Shown here piece by piece: positions 34,203-43,685 of a stretch of DNA of 64,000 bases. The stretch spans positions 62,001 through 126,000 of the forward strand of contig NZ_BOQP01000001.1 of the NCBI RefSeq assembly GCF_018332715.1, written 5' to 3'. The position numbers and the translations under genes were made by a program. Below the pieces are notes generated by a model. The model did no database searches and was not told the DNA's origin. It saw nothing but the letters and a program-made list of their open reading frames with translations. The first letter of the stretch is position 1, and each line of letters begins with the position of its first letter. This DNA is from Winogradskya consettensis. Its GTDB lineage: Bacteria > Actinomycetota > Actinomycetes > Mycobacteriales > Micromonosporaceae.

Positions 34203-36092
34203 GTGGCAAGACCACCACAGGGGCAAATGCATCCCGGACGGCAACTCGCCGTGCTCGGTCTCCTCTTCGCGATCCTCTACGTGCTGGTGTTCTGGGGGCC
34301 GGGAACCAAGGGACTCGGCTACGAGGAGCGGCTGCACCCCAAGCTCGGTCTCGACCTGATCGGTGGCACCCAGGCCACCTACCGGGCGTCCCTGCTCGCC
34401 AACGGCCAGGTGCCCAGCCAGCAGAGCATGGAGGAGTCCCGCAAGATCATTGATCAGCGGGTCAACGCGCTCGGTGTGGCCGAGGCCGAGGTCGTCATCG
34501 AGGGCAACCAGAACATCGTGGTTTCCGTCGCGGGCAAGGCCAACGACCAGCTGAAGAACGTCGGCCAGGCCGCGCAGATGCGGTTCCGGATGGTTCTCGG
34601 TGCCAACGGCGACACCGCCGACTCGGTGATGAACCCGCAGGCCGCCGCGCCGAGCACCGCCCCGAGCGGCAGCCCGGCACCCAGCGCCTCCGCCGGCAAG
34701 GGTGCGGCGGCTTCGGCAGCGCCGTCGGCCTCCACCGGCGGGCAGGGCGGCGGAGAACTGGCGCCGTCGCCCAGCGTCAGTCCCTCTGCTGAGCCGACGC
34801 CGGCCCCGTCCGCTTCGGCGGCGGCTCCGGCCCCGGTCACCGCGGACATCAAGGAACAGCGCGCCGCGATCGAGAAGAAGGTCGGCAAGGCAGCCTGGGA
34901 GGCCGCCGAGAAGCTCACCGCGCCGGTGGACACGACCACGGACACCACCGCGGCGAACATCTACAAGCCGTTCAACGCGCTCAACAGCGCCGAGGTCAAC
35001 GCGCTGACCCCGGAGATGCAGTTCTACGTGCCGACGATCAGCTGCACGCAGCTCGACGGCCGGCCCAGCGGCGCGATCGACGACGAGAAGTCGAAGGTCG
35101 TCTCCTGCCAGACCGGCGCCAAGCTGCTGATGGACGTCGCCAAGGTGCTCGGCACCGACATCGACACCGCCAGCCCGCAGCTCGACCAGCAGAGCCAGTG
35201 GGTCGTCTCGCTCGACTTCACCAGCAGCGGCCAGGCCAAGTGGACCGCGCTGACCCGGGAGGCGTTCCAGCCGGCCGCCGACAGCCCGTGTCTCACCGCC
35301 GCCGCCGCGCTCTCCAGCGGTGCGACGCACTGCCTGGTCGCGGTGGTCCTCGACAAGGAAGTCATCTCGGCCCCCGAGATCCAGGGCGTGCTGAGCGGCC
35401 AGTCGCAGATCAGCGGCTCGTTCGACGCGACCTCGGCCAAGGAGCTCGCCGACCAGATCAAGTACGGCGCGCTGCCGGTCACGTTCACGCCGCTGTCCAG
35501 CGAGACGGTTTCCGCGACGCTGGGCATCGCACAGCTCGAGGCGGGCCTGCTCGCCGCCGCGATCGGCCTCGGCCTGGTCGCGATCTACTCGTTCTTCTAC
35601 TACCGCCTGCTCGGCTCGGTCATCTTCCTGAGCCTGCTGCTGTCGGGTCTGCTGACGTTCGGGGCGCTGGTCGTGCTCGGCCGCACCACGGGCTTCACGC
35701 TGACCCTGGCAGGTATCGCCGGCTTCATCGTGTCACTGGGTGTCGCCGCCGACTCGTTCGTCATCTACTTCGAACGCCTCAAGGACGAGATCCACGAGGG
35801 TCGAAGTGCCCGTAGTGCTGTACCCCGGGCATGGGCCCGGGCGCGGCGTACGATTATCTCCGCCAACACCATCACCATCATGTGTGCCGTCGTGCTCTAC
35901 ATCGTGTCGATCGGCGCGGTGAAGGGCTTCGCGTTCGCCCTGGGCCTGTCCACGGTCCTCGACCTCGTCGTGGTGTTCCTGTTCCGTCACCCGATCATGA
36001 CGATGTTCGCGAACACGAAGGCGTTCATGTCCCCGCGCGTCAGCGGTCTGGGCCGCGCCCTCAAGCGCCAGCCGACCGAGAAGGAGGCCTGA
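34203..36092 (+). CDS. secD: Protein translocase subunit SecD
   Basis: A 629-residue membrane protein that uses the proton gradient to help pull exported proteins through SecYEG. TM1 lies at about 13-33. LGLDLIGGTQATY is the D1 signature, a large periplasmic domain follows, and the C-terminal five-helix bundle includes VAADSFVIYFERLKDE. Residues about 145-215 hold a Ser/Ala/Pro-rich linker absent from E. coli SecD but usual in actinobacteria. The GTG follows GAAAGAC. secF starts two bases after its stop. Confidence 0.96.
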   Translation: MARPPQGQMHPGRQLAVLGLLFAILYVLVFWGPGTKGLGYEERLHPKLGLDLIGGTQATYRASLLANGQVPSQQSMEESRKIIDQRVNALGVAEAEVVIEGNQNIVVSVAGKANDQLKNVGQAAQMRFRMVLGANGDTADSVMNPQAAAPSTAPSGSPAPSASAGKGAAASAAPSASTGGQGGGELAPSPSVSPSAEPTPAPSASAAAPAPVTADIKEQRAAIEKKVGKAAWEAAEKLTAPVDTTTDTTAANIYKPFNALNSAEVNALTPEMQFYVPTISCTQLDGRPSGAIDDEKSKVVSCQTGAKLLMDVAKVLGTDIDTASPQLDQQSQWVVSLDFTSSGQAKWTALTREAFQPAADSPCLTAAAALSSGATHCLVAVVLDKEVISAPEIQGVLSGQSQISGSFDATSAKELADQIKYGALPVTFTPLSSETVSATLGIAQLEAGLLAAAIGLGLVAIYSFFYYRLLGSVIFLSLLLSGLLTFGALVVLGRTTGFTLTLAGIAGFIVSLGVAADSFVIYFERLKDEIHEGRSARSAVPRAWARARRTIISANTITIMCAVVLYIVSIGAVKGFAFALGLSTVLDLVVVFLFRHPIMTMFANTKAFMSPRVSGLGRALKRQPTEKEA

Positions 36093-36093
36093 C

Positions 36094-37278
36094 ATGGCCA
36101 ACGGCCTTGCCGATCGCCTCTACCGGGGCGAGGCGAACCTCAACATCGTGGGCCGCCGTAACAGGTGGTTCGCGATCGCGGCGGTGCTCGTCCTCATCGC
36201 CATCGGCAGCTTCGTCTTCCGCCAGTTCCACCTCGGCATCGAGTTCTCCGGCGGCACCAAGTTCTCGCTGCCGGCCAGCGTCGGCAGCACCGACAACGCC
36301 CGCAGCGCGGTGGCCAAGGCCATCGACGAGGCCGGGGCCTCCACCGACGAGGACAACATCGGTGCGGCGCAGAAGGTCGGCGACGGCAACGACGCCAGCT
36401 ACACCGTGCGCACCGGGACGCTCAGCCAGGCCCAGTCGACCGCGGTCAAGGACGCGCTGGTCAAGGATCTGAACGTCTCGCCCGACGACATCAGCGACGA
36501 CCGGGTCTCCGCGGCCTGGGGCGGCCAGGTGACCCAGCAGGCACTGCTCGGTCTCGGCATCTTCCTGGTCGTGGTGATGGGCTACCTGGTCATCCGCTTC
36601 GAGTGGCGGATGGCGGTGGCGGCGGTCTCGTCGCTGCTCCTCGACCTGGTGCTCACCGCGGGCGTCTATTCGCTGATCGGATTCGAGGTCACCCCCTCGA
36701 CGGTCATCGGCTTCCTGACGATCCTCGGCTTCTCCCTGTACGACGTCGTCGTGGTCTTCGACAAGGTCCAGGAGAACACCAAGGGCATCACGGCGGGCAG
36801 CTCCCGGACGTACGCCGAAGCCACCAACCTCGCGGTCAACCAGACCCTGATGCGCTCGATCAACACCGGCCTGGTGGCTCTGCTCCCGGTCGGCGGCCTG
36901 CTCTTCATCGGTGCCGGCCTGCTCGGCGCGGGCACCCTGAAGGACCTCGGCCTGGTCCTGTTCGTCGGCATGGGCCTCGGCGTCCTGTCCTCGATCATGT
37001 TCGCCGCACCGCTGCTCTCGGCGCTCAAGGACCAGGAACCCCGCATCAAGTCCCACAACGCCCGGGTCCTGTCCCGCCGATCCTCGCGCTCCGGCGACGT
37101 GGCCCGCGGCGACCGCACCCGCACGACCACCGAGCAGGACGGCGACGACGTCCCCGCCTTCGCCGGCTCCACCCCGAGCACGACGCCCCGCCCGGGTGTC
37201 CGCCCGGCGGCCAAGCGCAGCACCAACCGCGGCGGCAGCGCCGGCAACCGCCCCAGTGGCGGCCAGAAGCGCCGCTGA
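36094..37278 (+). CDS. secF: Protein translocase subunit SecF
   Basis: A 394-residue partner of SecD. TM1 at about 27-46 precedes FHLGIEFSGGTKF, the family P1 signature, and the C-terminal helices include LTILGFSLYDVVVVFDKVQEN with the conserved Asp residues. The tail from about 320 is basic and Pro/Gly/Arg-rich. It lies two bases after secD and a strong terminator follows. Confidence 0.96.
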   Translation: MANGLADRLYRGEANLNIVGRRNRWFAIAAVLVLIAIGSFVFRQFHLGIEFSGGTKFSLPASVGSTDNARSAVAKAIDEAGASTDEDNIGAAQKVGDGNDASYTVRTGTLSQAQSTAVKDALVKDLNVSPDDISDDRVSAAWGGQVTQQALLGLGIFLVVVMGYLVIRFEWRMAVAAVSSLLLDLVLTAGVYSLIGFEVTPSTVIGFLTILGFSLYDVVVVFDKVQENTKGITAGSSRTYAEATNLAVNQTLMRSINTGLVALLPVGGLLFIGAGLLGAGTLKDLGLVLFVGMGLGVLSSIMFAAPLLSALKDQEPRIKSHNARVLSRRSSRSGDVARGDRTRTTTEQDGDDVPAFAGSTPSTTPRPGVRPAAKRSTNRGGSAGNRPSGGQKRR

Positions 37279-37290
37279 CGCATCGCCCCA

Positions 37291-37329
37291 CGAAAGCCCG
37301 CCGGACCCCCAGGGGACGGCGGGCTTTCG
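37291..37329 (+). terminator. Intrinsic terminator of the secDF operon
   Basis: A 13-bp stem (CGAAAGCCCGCCG with CGGCGGGCTTTCG) enclosing 13 bases. apt begins 28 bases later, so apt must have its own promoter or read-through. Confidence 0.85.
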
Positions 37330-37357
37330 CTTTCTGCCGGGCCCTAAGCTGTTGCGC

Positions 37358-37921
37358 GTGACAGACAACGCCGCAGATGTACGCGGGGACAGCGGACCCG
37401 GAGTCGCCCAGCTCGTCGCCAGCCGGGTCCTGGACGTGCCGGACTTCCCGAAGCCGGGCATCGTCTTCAAGGACCTGATGCCCCTCTTCTCCGACGGCGA
37501 CGTCTTCCGCCAGGTGATCGACGAGATCATCAAGCACCACGGCGCCGACTCCTTCGACGTGGTGGCCGGCGTCGAGGCGCGCGGCTTCATCCTGGCAGCA
37601 GCCGTCGCTTACGCGACAGGCAAGGGCGTCGTCCCCATCCGCAAGGCGGGCAAGCTCCCCCGAGCGGTCTTCTCTTGTTCCTACGCACTCGAGTACGGCG
37701 AAGCCACCCTCGAAGTCCACCAGGACGCGTTCATCGCAGGCCAGCGCGTCCTGGTCCTCGACGACGTCCTCGCCACCGGCGGCACAGCCGGCGCAGCCCT
37801 GGACCTGGTCGAGCAAGCCGGCGGCACGATCTCCGGCTTCACCGTCCCCCTCGAACTGAGCTTCCTCAACGGCCGCGACCGCCTCACCCCCCGAACCGTT
37901 CACGCCATGCTGACCGTTTGA
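37358..37921 (+). CDS. apt: Adenine phosphoribosyltransferase
   Basis: A 187-residue purine salvage enzyme converting adenine and PRPP to AMP. The PRPP-binding motif is VLVLDDVLATGGTA, and FPKPGIVFKDLMPLF and VAGVEARGFILAAAVA are family signatures. The GTG at 37358 is taken because the longer frame runs through the secDF terminator and matches nothing. Its place between secF and relA is conserved in actinobacteria. Confidence 0.95.
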   Translation: MTDNAADVRGDSGPGVAQLVASRVLDVPDFPKPGIVFKDLMPLFSDGDVFRQVIDEIIKHHGADSFDVVAGVEARGFILAAAVAYATGKGVVPIRKAGKLPRAVFSCSYALEYGEATLEVHQDAFIAGQRVLVLDDVLATGGTAGAALDLVEQAGGTISGFTVPLELSFLNGRDRLTPRTVHAMLTV

Positions 37922-38038
37922 TCCGCTTACGTCCGTGTAGCGGCGTGCTTTGCGCGGCTCGGGGCGGGGCAACCGGGAAGATACGGCGAGTAGGATGGCG
38001 TTTCCAACCAGGTGAGCAGAAGCGACGTGAGGAGGCCG

Positions 38039-41000
38039 GTGTCCAGCGACGTCGCCCCTCCGACGGAGGGCACGGTGCACCCGACCGACGCGACCAGATC
38101 CTCGACGCCGACACCCCCGGCGCCGACGCCACAGCCCGACCTGGTTGCCCCCAACTCGGCTGCTGACGGCACGGTCGTCGGCGGCCCGGTTGCCGGAGAT
38201 CCGGTTGCAGGCGGCGGCCCGGTTCCTGACGGCCCGGTTGCCGGAGATCCGGTTGCGGGCGGCGGCCCGGTTGCTAGCGGCACGGTCGTCGGCGACCTGG
38301 TTGATGAAGATGCGGTTCTCAACGACTCGGCCATCCCAACGGTGAATGCGGGTTCGACGGTGAATGGTGCCCAGGCGAACGACGCCGGCTCGACCTCGGC
38401 GTCCGGCCCGGTGAACGCTGATCAGCCAACCTCCGCCCCCGACAGCGCAACCCCCTCGGCGAGCGCAGGCGTCGGGGGGAGCGCGGCCGGGGCCGAGCTC
38501 GCGACTCCGGCTGATTCCGGTCCGGTCGGCGCCGGGGCTTCCCACAGTGCTGGCGCCCCTGCTGCGGCGGCGAAGGCTGCCAAGGCCACAACGGCGAAGT
38601 CCCCAGCTACCAAGGCTGACGCCGCTACGGCAAACGGCTCGAAGCCCGCCGTGACGGCAAAGCCCGCCGCAGCTGCGAAGCCCGCTGCGGCTAAGCAGTC
38701 CACCACGAAGCCCACCTCCGCCAAGCCCACCACGGCCACGCCGGCAGCGGCTACGCCCGGAGGGGCCACGCCGGCAGCGGCTACGCCCGGAGGGGCCACG
38801 CCGGCAGCGGCTACGCCCGGAGGGGCCACGCCGGCAGCGGCTACGCCTGGAGCGGCTACGCCTGGAGCGGCTACGCCTGGAGCGGCTACGCCTGGAGCGG
38901 CTACGCCTGGAGCGGCTACGCCTGGAGCGGCTACGGCCGGAGCGGCCACGTCGGCAGCGGCCAAGCCCGTGACAGCCAAGCCCGTGACAGCCAAGCCCGC
39001 AACCGAGGGCGCCACGACCGCCAGCGTCACGACTGCCGCCACCAAGCCCCCTGCCAGCAAGCCCGCCGCGACCAAGCCCACCGCCTCGAAGTCGGCCGTA
39101 AGCAGCAAGCCGACGGCGGCGAAGTCCGCGCCCGCGCGGGTTGGCGCTGCGGCCGTGGCGCCCGTGGGTAATGGTTCGGCGGGGGACGGGCCTGTGGTGC
39201 AGGATCCCGAGGCCACTCAGCCGTTCACGCCGGTGGAGGCTCCTGGTGGGTTCGGGCTGGCCAGTGCGCCGACCGGGCGGCGGGTGCGGGCGCGGCTGGC
39301 TCGGTTCAATGCGCCGTGGCAGACGACTCAGGTCAGTGAGGTGCTCGAGCCGCTGATCGCTACGCATCGGGCGAGTCATCCCAAGGCTGACGGGCGGGCA
39401 TTGCAGCGGGCGTTCGACGTGGCTGCGCGGTGGCATTCCGGGCAGTATCGCAAGTCCGGGGATCCGTACATCACGCATCCGCTCGCGGTGGCGACGATCC
39501 TGGCCAATCTGGGCATGGATACGACGACGCTGGTGGCGGCGCTGTTGCACGACACGATCGAGGACACCGACTACGGGCTCGAGCAGATGCGGACCGACTT
39601 CGGGGGCGAGGTCGCGCTGCTCGTCGATGGGGTGACGAAGCTCGACCGGGTGAAGCTCGGTGACGCGGCCAAGGCGGAGACGATCCGCAAGATGGTCGTG
39701 GCGATGGCGAAGGACCCCCGGGTGCTGGTCATCAAGCTTGCGGACCGGCTGCACAACATGCGGACGCTGACCTTCCTCCCGCGGGCGAAGCAGGAGCAGA
39801 AGGCCAAGGAGACGCTCGAGATCCTGGCGCCGCTCGCGCACCGGCTCGGGATGAACACGATCAAGTGGGAGCTCGAGGATCTGGCGTTCGGGACGTTGTT
39901 CCCGAAGCGGTTCGAGGAGATCAACCGGCTGATCGGGGAGCACCAGCCGCAGCGCGAGGCGTTGCTGCGGCAGGTGACCAACCGGGTGTCGCTGGATCTG
40001 AAGTCGGCGAAGATCAAGGCTGAGACCACCGGGCGGCCGAAGCACCTGTACTCGATCTACCAGAAGATGATCGTGCGGGGGCGCGACTTCGGGGACATCT
40101 ACGACCTGGTCGGGGTACGGATCCTGGTCGACACGGTGCGCGACTGCTACGCGGCGCTGGGGGTCATCCACGCCAACTGGCAGCCGGTGCCGGGGCGGTT
40201 CAAGGATTACATCGCCATGCCGAAGTTCAACATGTACCAGTCGCTGCACACGACGGTGATCGGCCCGACCGGTAAGCCGGTCGAGATGCAGATCCGGACG
40301 TTCGCGATGCACCGTACGGCGGAGTTCGGCATCGCCGCGCACTGGAAGTACAAGGAGCAGAAGGGCGCGACGATCGTCGGGCCGCCCGCCCACATCGACG
40401 AGATGACGTGGCTGCGGCAGCTGCTGGACTGGCAGCGGGAGGCGAGCGACCCCAGCGAGTTCCTGGACGCGCTGCGTTTCGACCTGTCCAGCCAGGAGGT
40501 GTACGTCTTCACCCCCAAGGGCGACGTCATCCCGCTGCCGACCGGGTCGACGCCCGTGGACTTCGCCTACGCGGTGCACACCGAGGTGGGTCACAAGACG
40601 ATCGGCGCCCGTGTCAACGGCAAGCTGGTGCCGCTGGAGTCGACGCTGTCCAACGGCGACGTCATCGAGATCTTCACGTCGAAGTCGGCGACGGCCGGCC
40701 CGACGCAGGACTGGCTGGGCTTCGTCAAGAGCCCGCGCGCGCGGACGAAGATCCGGCAGTACTTCAACAAGGAGCGTCGCGAGGAAGCGATCGAGGACGG
40801 CAAGGAGGCGATCGTCAAGGCGATGCGCAAGCAGGGTCTGCCCCTGCAGCGCATGCTGACGAGCGAGAACCTCACGACGATCGCGCGTGACCTGCACCTG
40901 GCCGATGTGGCCTCGCTGTACGCGGCGGTCGGCGAGAGCGTGGTCTCCGCGCAGTCGGTCGTGCAGAAACTCGTTGCCGGCTTCGGGGGCGAGGAAGGCG

Positions 41001-41518
41001 CGGTCGAGGACATCGCCGAGACCGCCGTCGCGACCCGCCCGCCCCGCAACCGCACGTCGGCGCAGGACCCGGGCGTCGTGGTCAAGGATGTCAGCGACGT
41101 GTGGGTGAAGCTGGCCCGCTGCTGCACCCCCGTGCCGGGTGACGCGGTGTTCGGCTTCGTGACCCGCTCGGGCGGGGTCAGCGTGCACCGCGACGACTGC
41201 GCCAACGCCGAGGACCTGCGCGCCCAGCCGGAACGCGTCGTCGAGGTGAGCTGGAAGCCGACGTCCGCGTCGACGTTCCTGGTCGCCATCCAGGTCGAGG
41301 CGCTCGACCGGCACAAGCTGCTGGCGGATGTCACCCGGGTGCTGTCGGAGGAGCGGGTCAACATCCTCTCCGCGACGGTCACCACGACCCGGGACCGGGT
41401 GGCGGTCAGCCGCTTCACGTTCGAGATGGCCGACCCGAAGCACCTCGGCCACCTGGTCGCCGCCGTCCGCAAGGTCGACGGCGTGTTCGACGCCTACCGG
41501 GTCACCTCCGGCGCCTGA
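38039..41518 (+). CDS. relA: Bifunctional (p)ppGpp synthetase/hydrolase with long repeat-rich N-terminus
   Basis: A 1159-residue stringent-response enzyme. The GTG at 38039 follows GAGGAGG. Residues 1-400 are Ala/Pro/Thr/Lys-rich and contain tandem repeats ([20 protein letters not shown], then GAATP units), clearly extra relative to the usual 720-850. The conserved part follows: HD hydrolase (about 460-600, [19 protein letters not shown]), synthetase (about 660-800, [26 protein letters not shown]), TGS (about 820, [14 protein letters not shown]), and a C-terminal ACT domain (about 1075). Both activities look intact. The tail is probably disordered and may affect localisation or regulation. 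Confidence 0.95.
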   Translation: MSSDVAPPTEGTVHPTDATRSSTPTPPAPTPQPDLVAPNSAADGTVVGGPVAGDPVAGGGPVPDGPVAGDPVAGGGPVASGTVVGDLVDEDAVLNDSAIPTVNAGSTVNGAQANDAGSTSASGPVNADQPTSAPDSATPSASAGVGGSAAGAELATPADSGPVGAGASHSAGAPAAAAKAAKATTAKSPATKADAATANGSKPAVTAKPAAAAKPAAAKQSTTKPTSAKPTTATPAAATPGGATPAAATPGGATPAAATPGGATPAAATPGAATPGAATPGAATPGAATPGAATPGAATAGAATSAAAKPVTAKPVTAKPATEGATTASVTTAATKPPASKPAATKPTASKSAVSSKPTAAKSAPARVGAAAVAPVGNGSAGDGPVVQDPEATQPFTPVEAPGGFGLASAPTGRRVRARLARFNAPWQTTQVSEVLEPLIATHRASHPKADGRALQRAFDVAARWHSGQYRKSGDPYITHPLAVATILANLGMDTTTLVAALLHDTIEDTDYGLEQMRTDFGGEVALLVDGVTKLDRVKLGDAAKAETIRKMVVAMAKDPRVLVIKLADRLHNMRTLTFLPRAKQEQKAKETLEILAPLAHRLGMNTIKWELEDLAFGTLFPKRFEEINRLIGEHQPQREALLRQVTNRVSLDLKSAKIKAETTGRPKHLYSIYQKMIVRGRDFGDIYDLVGVRILVDTVRDCYAALGVIHANWQPVPGRFKDYIAMPKFNMYQSLHTTVIGPTGKPVEMQIRTFAMHRTAEFGIAAHWKYKEQKGATIVGPPAHIDEMTWLRQLLDWQREASDPSEFLDALRFDLSSQEVYVFTPKGDVIPLPTGSTPVDFAYAVHTEVGHKTIGARVNGKLVPLESTLSNGDVIEIFTSKSATAGPTQDWLGFVKSPRARTKIRQYFNKERREEAIEDGKEAIVKAMRKQGLPLQRMLTSENLTTIARDLHLADVASLYAAVGESVVSAQSVVQKLVAGFGGEEGAVEDIAETAVATRPPRNRTSAQDPGVVVKDVSDVWVKLARCCTPVPGDAVFGFVTRSGGVSVHRDDCANAEDLRAQPERVVEVSWKPTSASTFLVAIQVEALDRHKLLADVTRVLSEERVNILSATVTTTRDRVAVSRFTFEMADPKHLGHLVAAVRKVDGVFDAYRVTSGA
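38183..38278 (+). repeat. 48-bp tandem direct repeat in the relA 5' coding region
   Basis: Two copies of a 48-base unit (38183-38230 and 38231-38278) share GGCCCGGTTGCCGGAGATCC and neighbouring sequence with few mismatches. The unit is 16 codons, so the frame is kept and encodes [11 protein letters not shown] repeats. Confidence 0.8.
38735..38935 (+). repeat. Tandem 30-bp and 15-bp repeat array inside relA
   Basis: From 38735 a 30-base unit (GCCACGCCGGCAGCGGCTAC plus CGCCCGGAGG-type end) is repeated almost exactly about four times. It then gives way to six perfect copies of the 15-base unit CCTGGAGCGGCTACG (38846-38935). Both unit lengths are multiples of three. The array encodes [10 protein letters not shown] and GAATP repeats. 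Copy number is likely to vary between strains by slippage. Confidence 0.9.
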
Positions 41519-41583
41519 CGGCACGAAGGCGCCTGACGGCACGAAGGCATACGAAGGCATACGAAGGCAAGAAGGCATACGAA
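41510..41583 (+). repeat. Short direct repeats at and after the relA stop codon
   Basis: GGCGCCTGACGGCACGAA occurs twice in direct contact (41510-41527, 41528-41545), duplicating the relA end with its stop codon. GGCATACGAA then occurs three times (41546, 41556, 41574). These look like slippage products just before the terminator. Confidence 0.8.
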
Positions 41584-41614
41584 AAGGGCGGACCCCGCGG
41601 GGTCCGCCCTTTTT
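41582..41614. terminator. Bidirectional terminator between relA and the first cyclophilin gene
   Basis: A perfect 32-base palindrome with 16-bp arms (AAAAGGGCGGACCCCG at 41582-41597 and its complement at 41598-41613), with A and T runs at the outer ends, suits termination from both sides of this convergent junction. Confidence 0.95.
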
Positions 41615-41627
41615 CAGTGGTACCGGG

Positions 41628-42461
41628 TCAGGAAGCCGCGGCCATCGTGAAGGTCTTGATGTCGACCTCCGTCTTCGGGTGGCCGTCGCCCTGGCCGTTG
41701 GCGTTGTCGGTGCCGGCCTTGGCGACCTTCTCGACGATGTCCATGCCCTTGGTGATGGTGCCGAGGACGGTGTATTCGGCGGGGAGGTCCGTGTCGGCGT
41801 ACACGATGAAGAACTGGCTGCCCGTGCTGCTGGGCGACGAGGTCTTCGCCATGGCGATGGTGCCCTTGGGGTAGGCGGGCGAGGCGTTGGTCGGCAGGTT
41901 CTCCTCGGCGTAGCGGAAGCTGGGGCCGCCGGTGCCGTCGGTGTCGCGGTAGCCCTTGCCCTTGGCGCTCGGGTCGCCGCACTGGAGGACCTTGATGCCC
42001 TCGGTGGTGAGGCGGTGGCACTTGGTGCCGTCCCAGAACTTCTTGCTGGCCAGGTAGCTGAAGGCCGCGCCGGTGCAGGGTGCCTTCGCCAGGTCGACCG
42101 TCGCGGTGATGGCGCCGAGGCTGGTGTCCATGGTCAGCGTGTCCTTGCCGGTGTTGGGCACGTTGGCCGGCGGGGTGCCGACGTCGGTGACCTTGGCGCC
42201 GGTGCTGCCGTCCTCGGGGATCCACTGGCAGGCGACGGTGCCGGCGGGCGGGGCCGAGGAGGCGGTGGTGGACTTGTCGTCGTCCTTGTTGAGGGCGGCG
42301 ACGATCCACACCGCCGCGCCGGCGATGACGACGACGGCGAGGGCGGAGCCGATGATGGCCTGACGCTGCCGGCGCTTCTTAGCGGCCACGGCGCGCTCGG
42401 CCATCTCCTTCTCGAGGCGCGCCCGCGCCGCCGCGCGCTGCCTGTCCTTGATCGACGACAC
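41628..42461 (-). CDS. Membrane-anchored peptidyl-prolyl cis-trans isomerase (cyclophilin), copy 1
   Basis: A 277-residue protein. A basic, helical N-terminus (KDRQRAAARARLEKEMAER) precedes one transmembrane helix (about 35-56, IIGSALAVVVIAGAAVWIVAAL), a linker, and an extracellular cyclophilin domain (about 105-275). Motifs are FWDGTKCHRLTTEG (FHR becomes CHR), LQCGDPSAKG and GSQFFIVYADT. It probably helps fold secreted proteins. The GTG start is at 42461. The neighbouring copy 2 has the same architecture, and both lie next to relA and hisS as in other actinobacteria. Confidence 0.9.
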   Translation of the reverse strand: MSSIKDRQRAAARARLEKEMAERAVAAKKRRQRQAIIGSALAVVVIAGAAVWIVAALNKDDDKSTTASSAPPAGTVACQWIPEDGSTGAKVTDVGTPPANVPNTGKDTLTMDTSLGAITATVDLAKAPCTGAAFSYLASKKFWDGTKCHRLTTEGIKVLQCGDPSAKGKGYRDTDGTGGPSFRYAEENLPTNASPAYPKGTIAMAKTSSPSSTGSQFFIVYADTDLPAEYTVLGTITKGMDIVEKVAKAGTDNANGQGDGHPKTEVDIKTFTMAAAS

Positions 42462-42527
42462 GGTGTTCCTCCTGTATGCCTTCGTGCGGTGAGGGGGGCG
42501 GTTCGGTGGAATTCTGCTCCGGAAAAC

Positions 42528-43403
42528 TCAGGACTGGCTGGAAGCCGAGGGCGCGGCGGCCGGTGAGGCGCCGCCCTCGGGGGTGAATTCGCCGACGGTG
42601 ACGCTCTTGACGGCGATTTTCGTCTTCGGGGTCACCTTGTCGCCGGCGGCGTTCGCCACCGTCGGGATCTTGCTGATCTTGGTGACGGTGTCCAGGCCTC
42701 CGGTGACCTGGCCGACGATGGAGTACTCCGGGTCGGCCGTGGTGAAGTCCTTGAAGAAGATGAGGAACTGGCTGCCGTTGGTGCCCGGCGGGTCGCCGAT
42801 CATCGCGACGGTGCCCTTGGGGTAGAGCGGCGCTGCGGCGGTCGGGGCCGGCGAAGCGGACGAGGAGGGCGCCAGCGGCACGTTCTCGTTGTAGATGCTG
42901 TACGTCGGGCCACCCTGGCCGGTGGCGGTCGGGTCGCCGCAGCGGATCGCGCCGTCGGCGGTGATCTCGTGGCAGGTGGTGTTGTCGTAGAACTGCTTGC
43001 TCGCGAGATAGCCGAGGTCGGCGGAGTTGCAGGGCGCGTCGGCGAGGTCGAGCGTCACCACGATCGGGTCGCCCTGGTCCGTGGTGAGCGTCATGGCCCG
43101 CGTGCCGGAGGTGGGGATGCCGGTGGTCGGGGGCTCACCCACGTCCTTCAGGCTCTTGTTGCTCTCGGTGCTCTGCGGGGTCCACGCGCAGATGTCGGAA
43201 TTGGCGGCGTCGGTGTTCGTCTCGTCGCCGTCGAAGGCACCGCCCAGCCAGGCGACACCGCCGATGATGACGATCAGCGCCACCGCGGCGCCCACACCGG
43301 CCTGGATCTGCCGACGCCGGCGCTGCTTGACGGCCCGGCGCGCCATCTGGCGGTCGAACTTGTCACGCGCCAGCTTCCGCTGCCGGTCCTTGCTGGAAGC
43401 CAC
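42528..43403 (-). CDS. Membrane-anchored peptidyl-prolyl cis-trans isomerase (cyclophilin), copy 2
   Basis: A 291-residue paralogue of copy 1 with the same layout: basic N-terminus (KDRQRKLARDKFDRQMARR), one transmembrane helix (about 33-54), then a cyclophilin domain with FYDNTTCHEITADG, IRCGDPTATG and GSQFLIFFKDF. The catalytic Arg of the FHR motif is replaced (CHE), so isomerase activity may be weak. A Ser/Pro/Ala insert precedes YPKGTVAMI. The tail is Pro/Ser/Ala-rich. The GTG start at 43403 has five tandem GTGACGCGA repeats upstream. Confidence 0.88.
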   Translation of the reverse strand: MASSKDRQRKLARDKFDRQMARRAVKQRRRRQIQAGVGAAVALIVIIGGVAWLGGAFDGDETNTDAANSDICAWTPQSTESNKSLKDVGEPPTTGIPTSGTRAMTLTTDQGDPIVVTLDLADAPCNSADLGYLASKQFYDNTTCHEITADGAIRCGDPTATGQGGPTYSIYNENVPLAPSSSASPAPTAAAPLYPKGTVAMIGDPPGTNGSQFLIFFKDFTTADPEYSIVGQVTGGLDTVTKISKIPTVANAAGDKVTPKTKIAVKSVTVGEFTPEGGASPAAAPSASSQS

Positions 43404-43427
43404 CGAGTGCTCCCCCTCCTAGATCCT

Positions 43428-43516
43428 GTGACGCGACGATAGATCCTGTGACGCGACGAAAACCCGTGACGCGACCCAAATGCCTGTGACGCGACCCAAA
43501 TGCCCGTGACGCGCGA
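43428..43516. repeat. Five spaced GTGACGCGA repeats upstream of cyclophilin copy 2
   Basis: GTGACGCGA (last copy GTGACGCGC) begins at 43428, 43448, 43466, 43486 and 43506, spacing 20, 18, 20 and 20 bases. The array is 25-113 bases upstream of the minus-strand start at 43403. Spacing near two helical turns could suit cooperative protein binding, but plain tandem duplication explains it as well. Confidence 0.75.
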
Positions 43517-43685
43517 GCGGGAATAAAAGAGCCAGAGCGCCAAGCCACACGCCCGCAAGAGTGTACGGGTAACGCCTGGGAAAGTGGTGTGCGAGGTTCC
43601 GTGCCGGTGTGTACGTTGCGTCCAGCTAGGCTTCCGGGTGAAAAGAATGGGCTGAAGCAACGGGTGAAGAAGGAAGGGGTGCGGA

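Noticed and set aside
38735..38935. The regular repeats resemble a CRISPR array
   Set aside because: There are no unique spacers; the units are contiguous, in frame and part of the relA coding sequence.
37046..41578. A 1510-codon open frame antisense to relA, apt and the end of secF
   Set aside because: It mirrors real genes with clear domains; long antisense frames are common in high-GC DNA, and its translation is Arg/His/Leu-rich with no recognisable domain.
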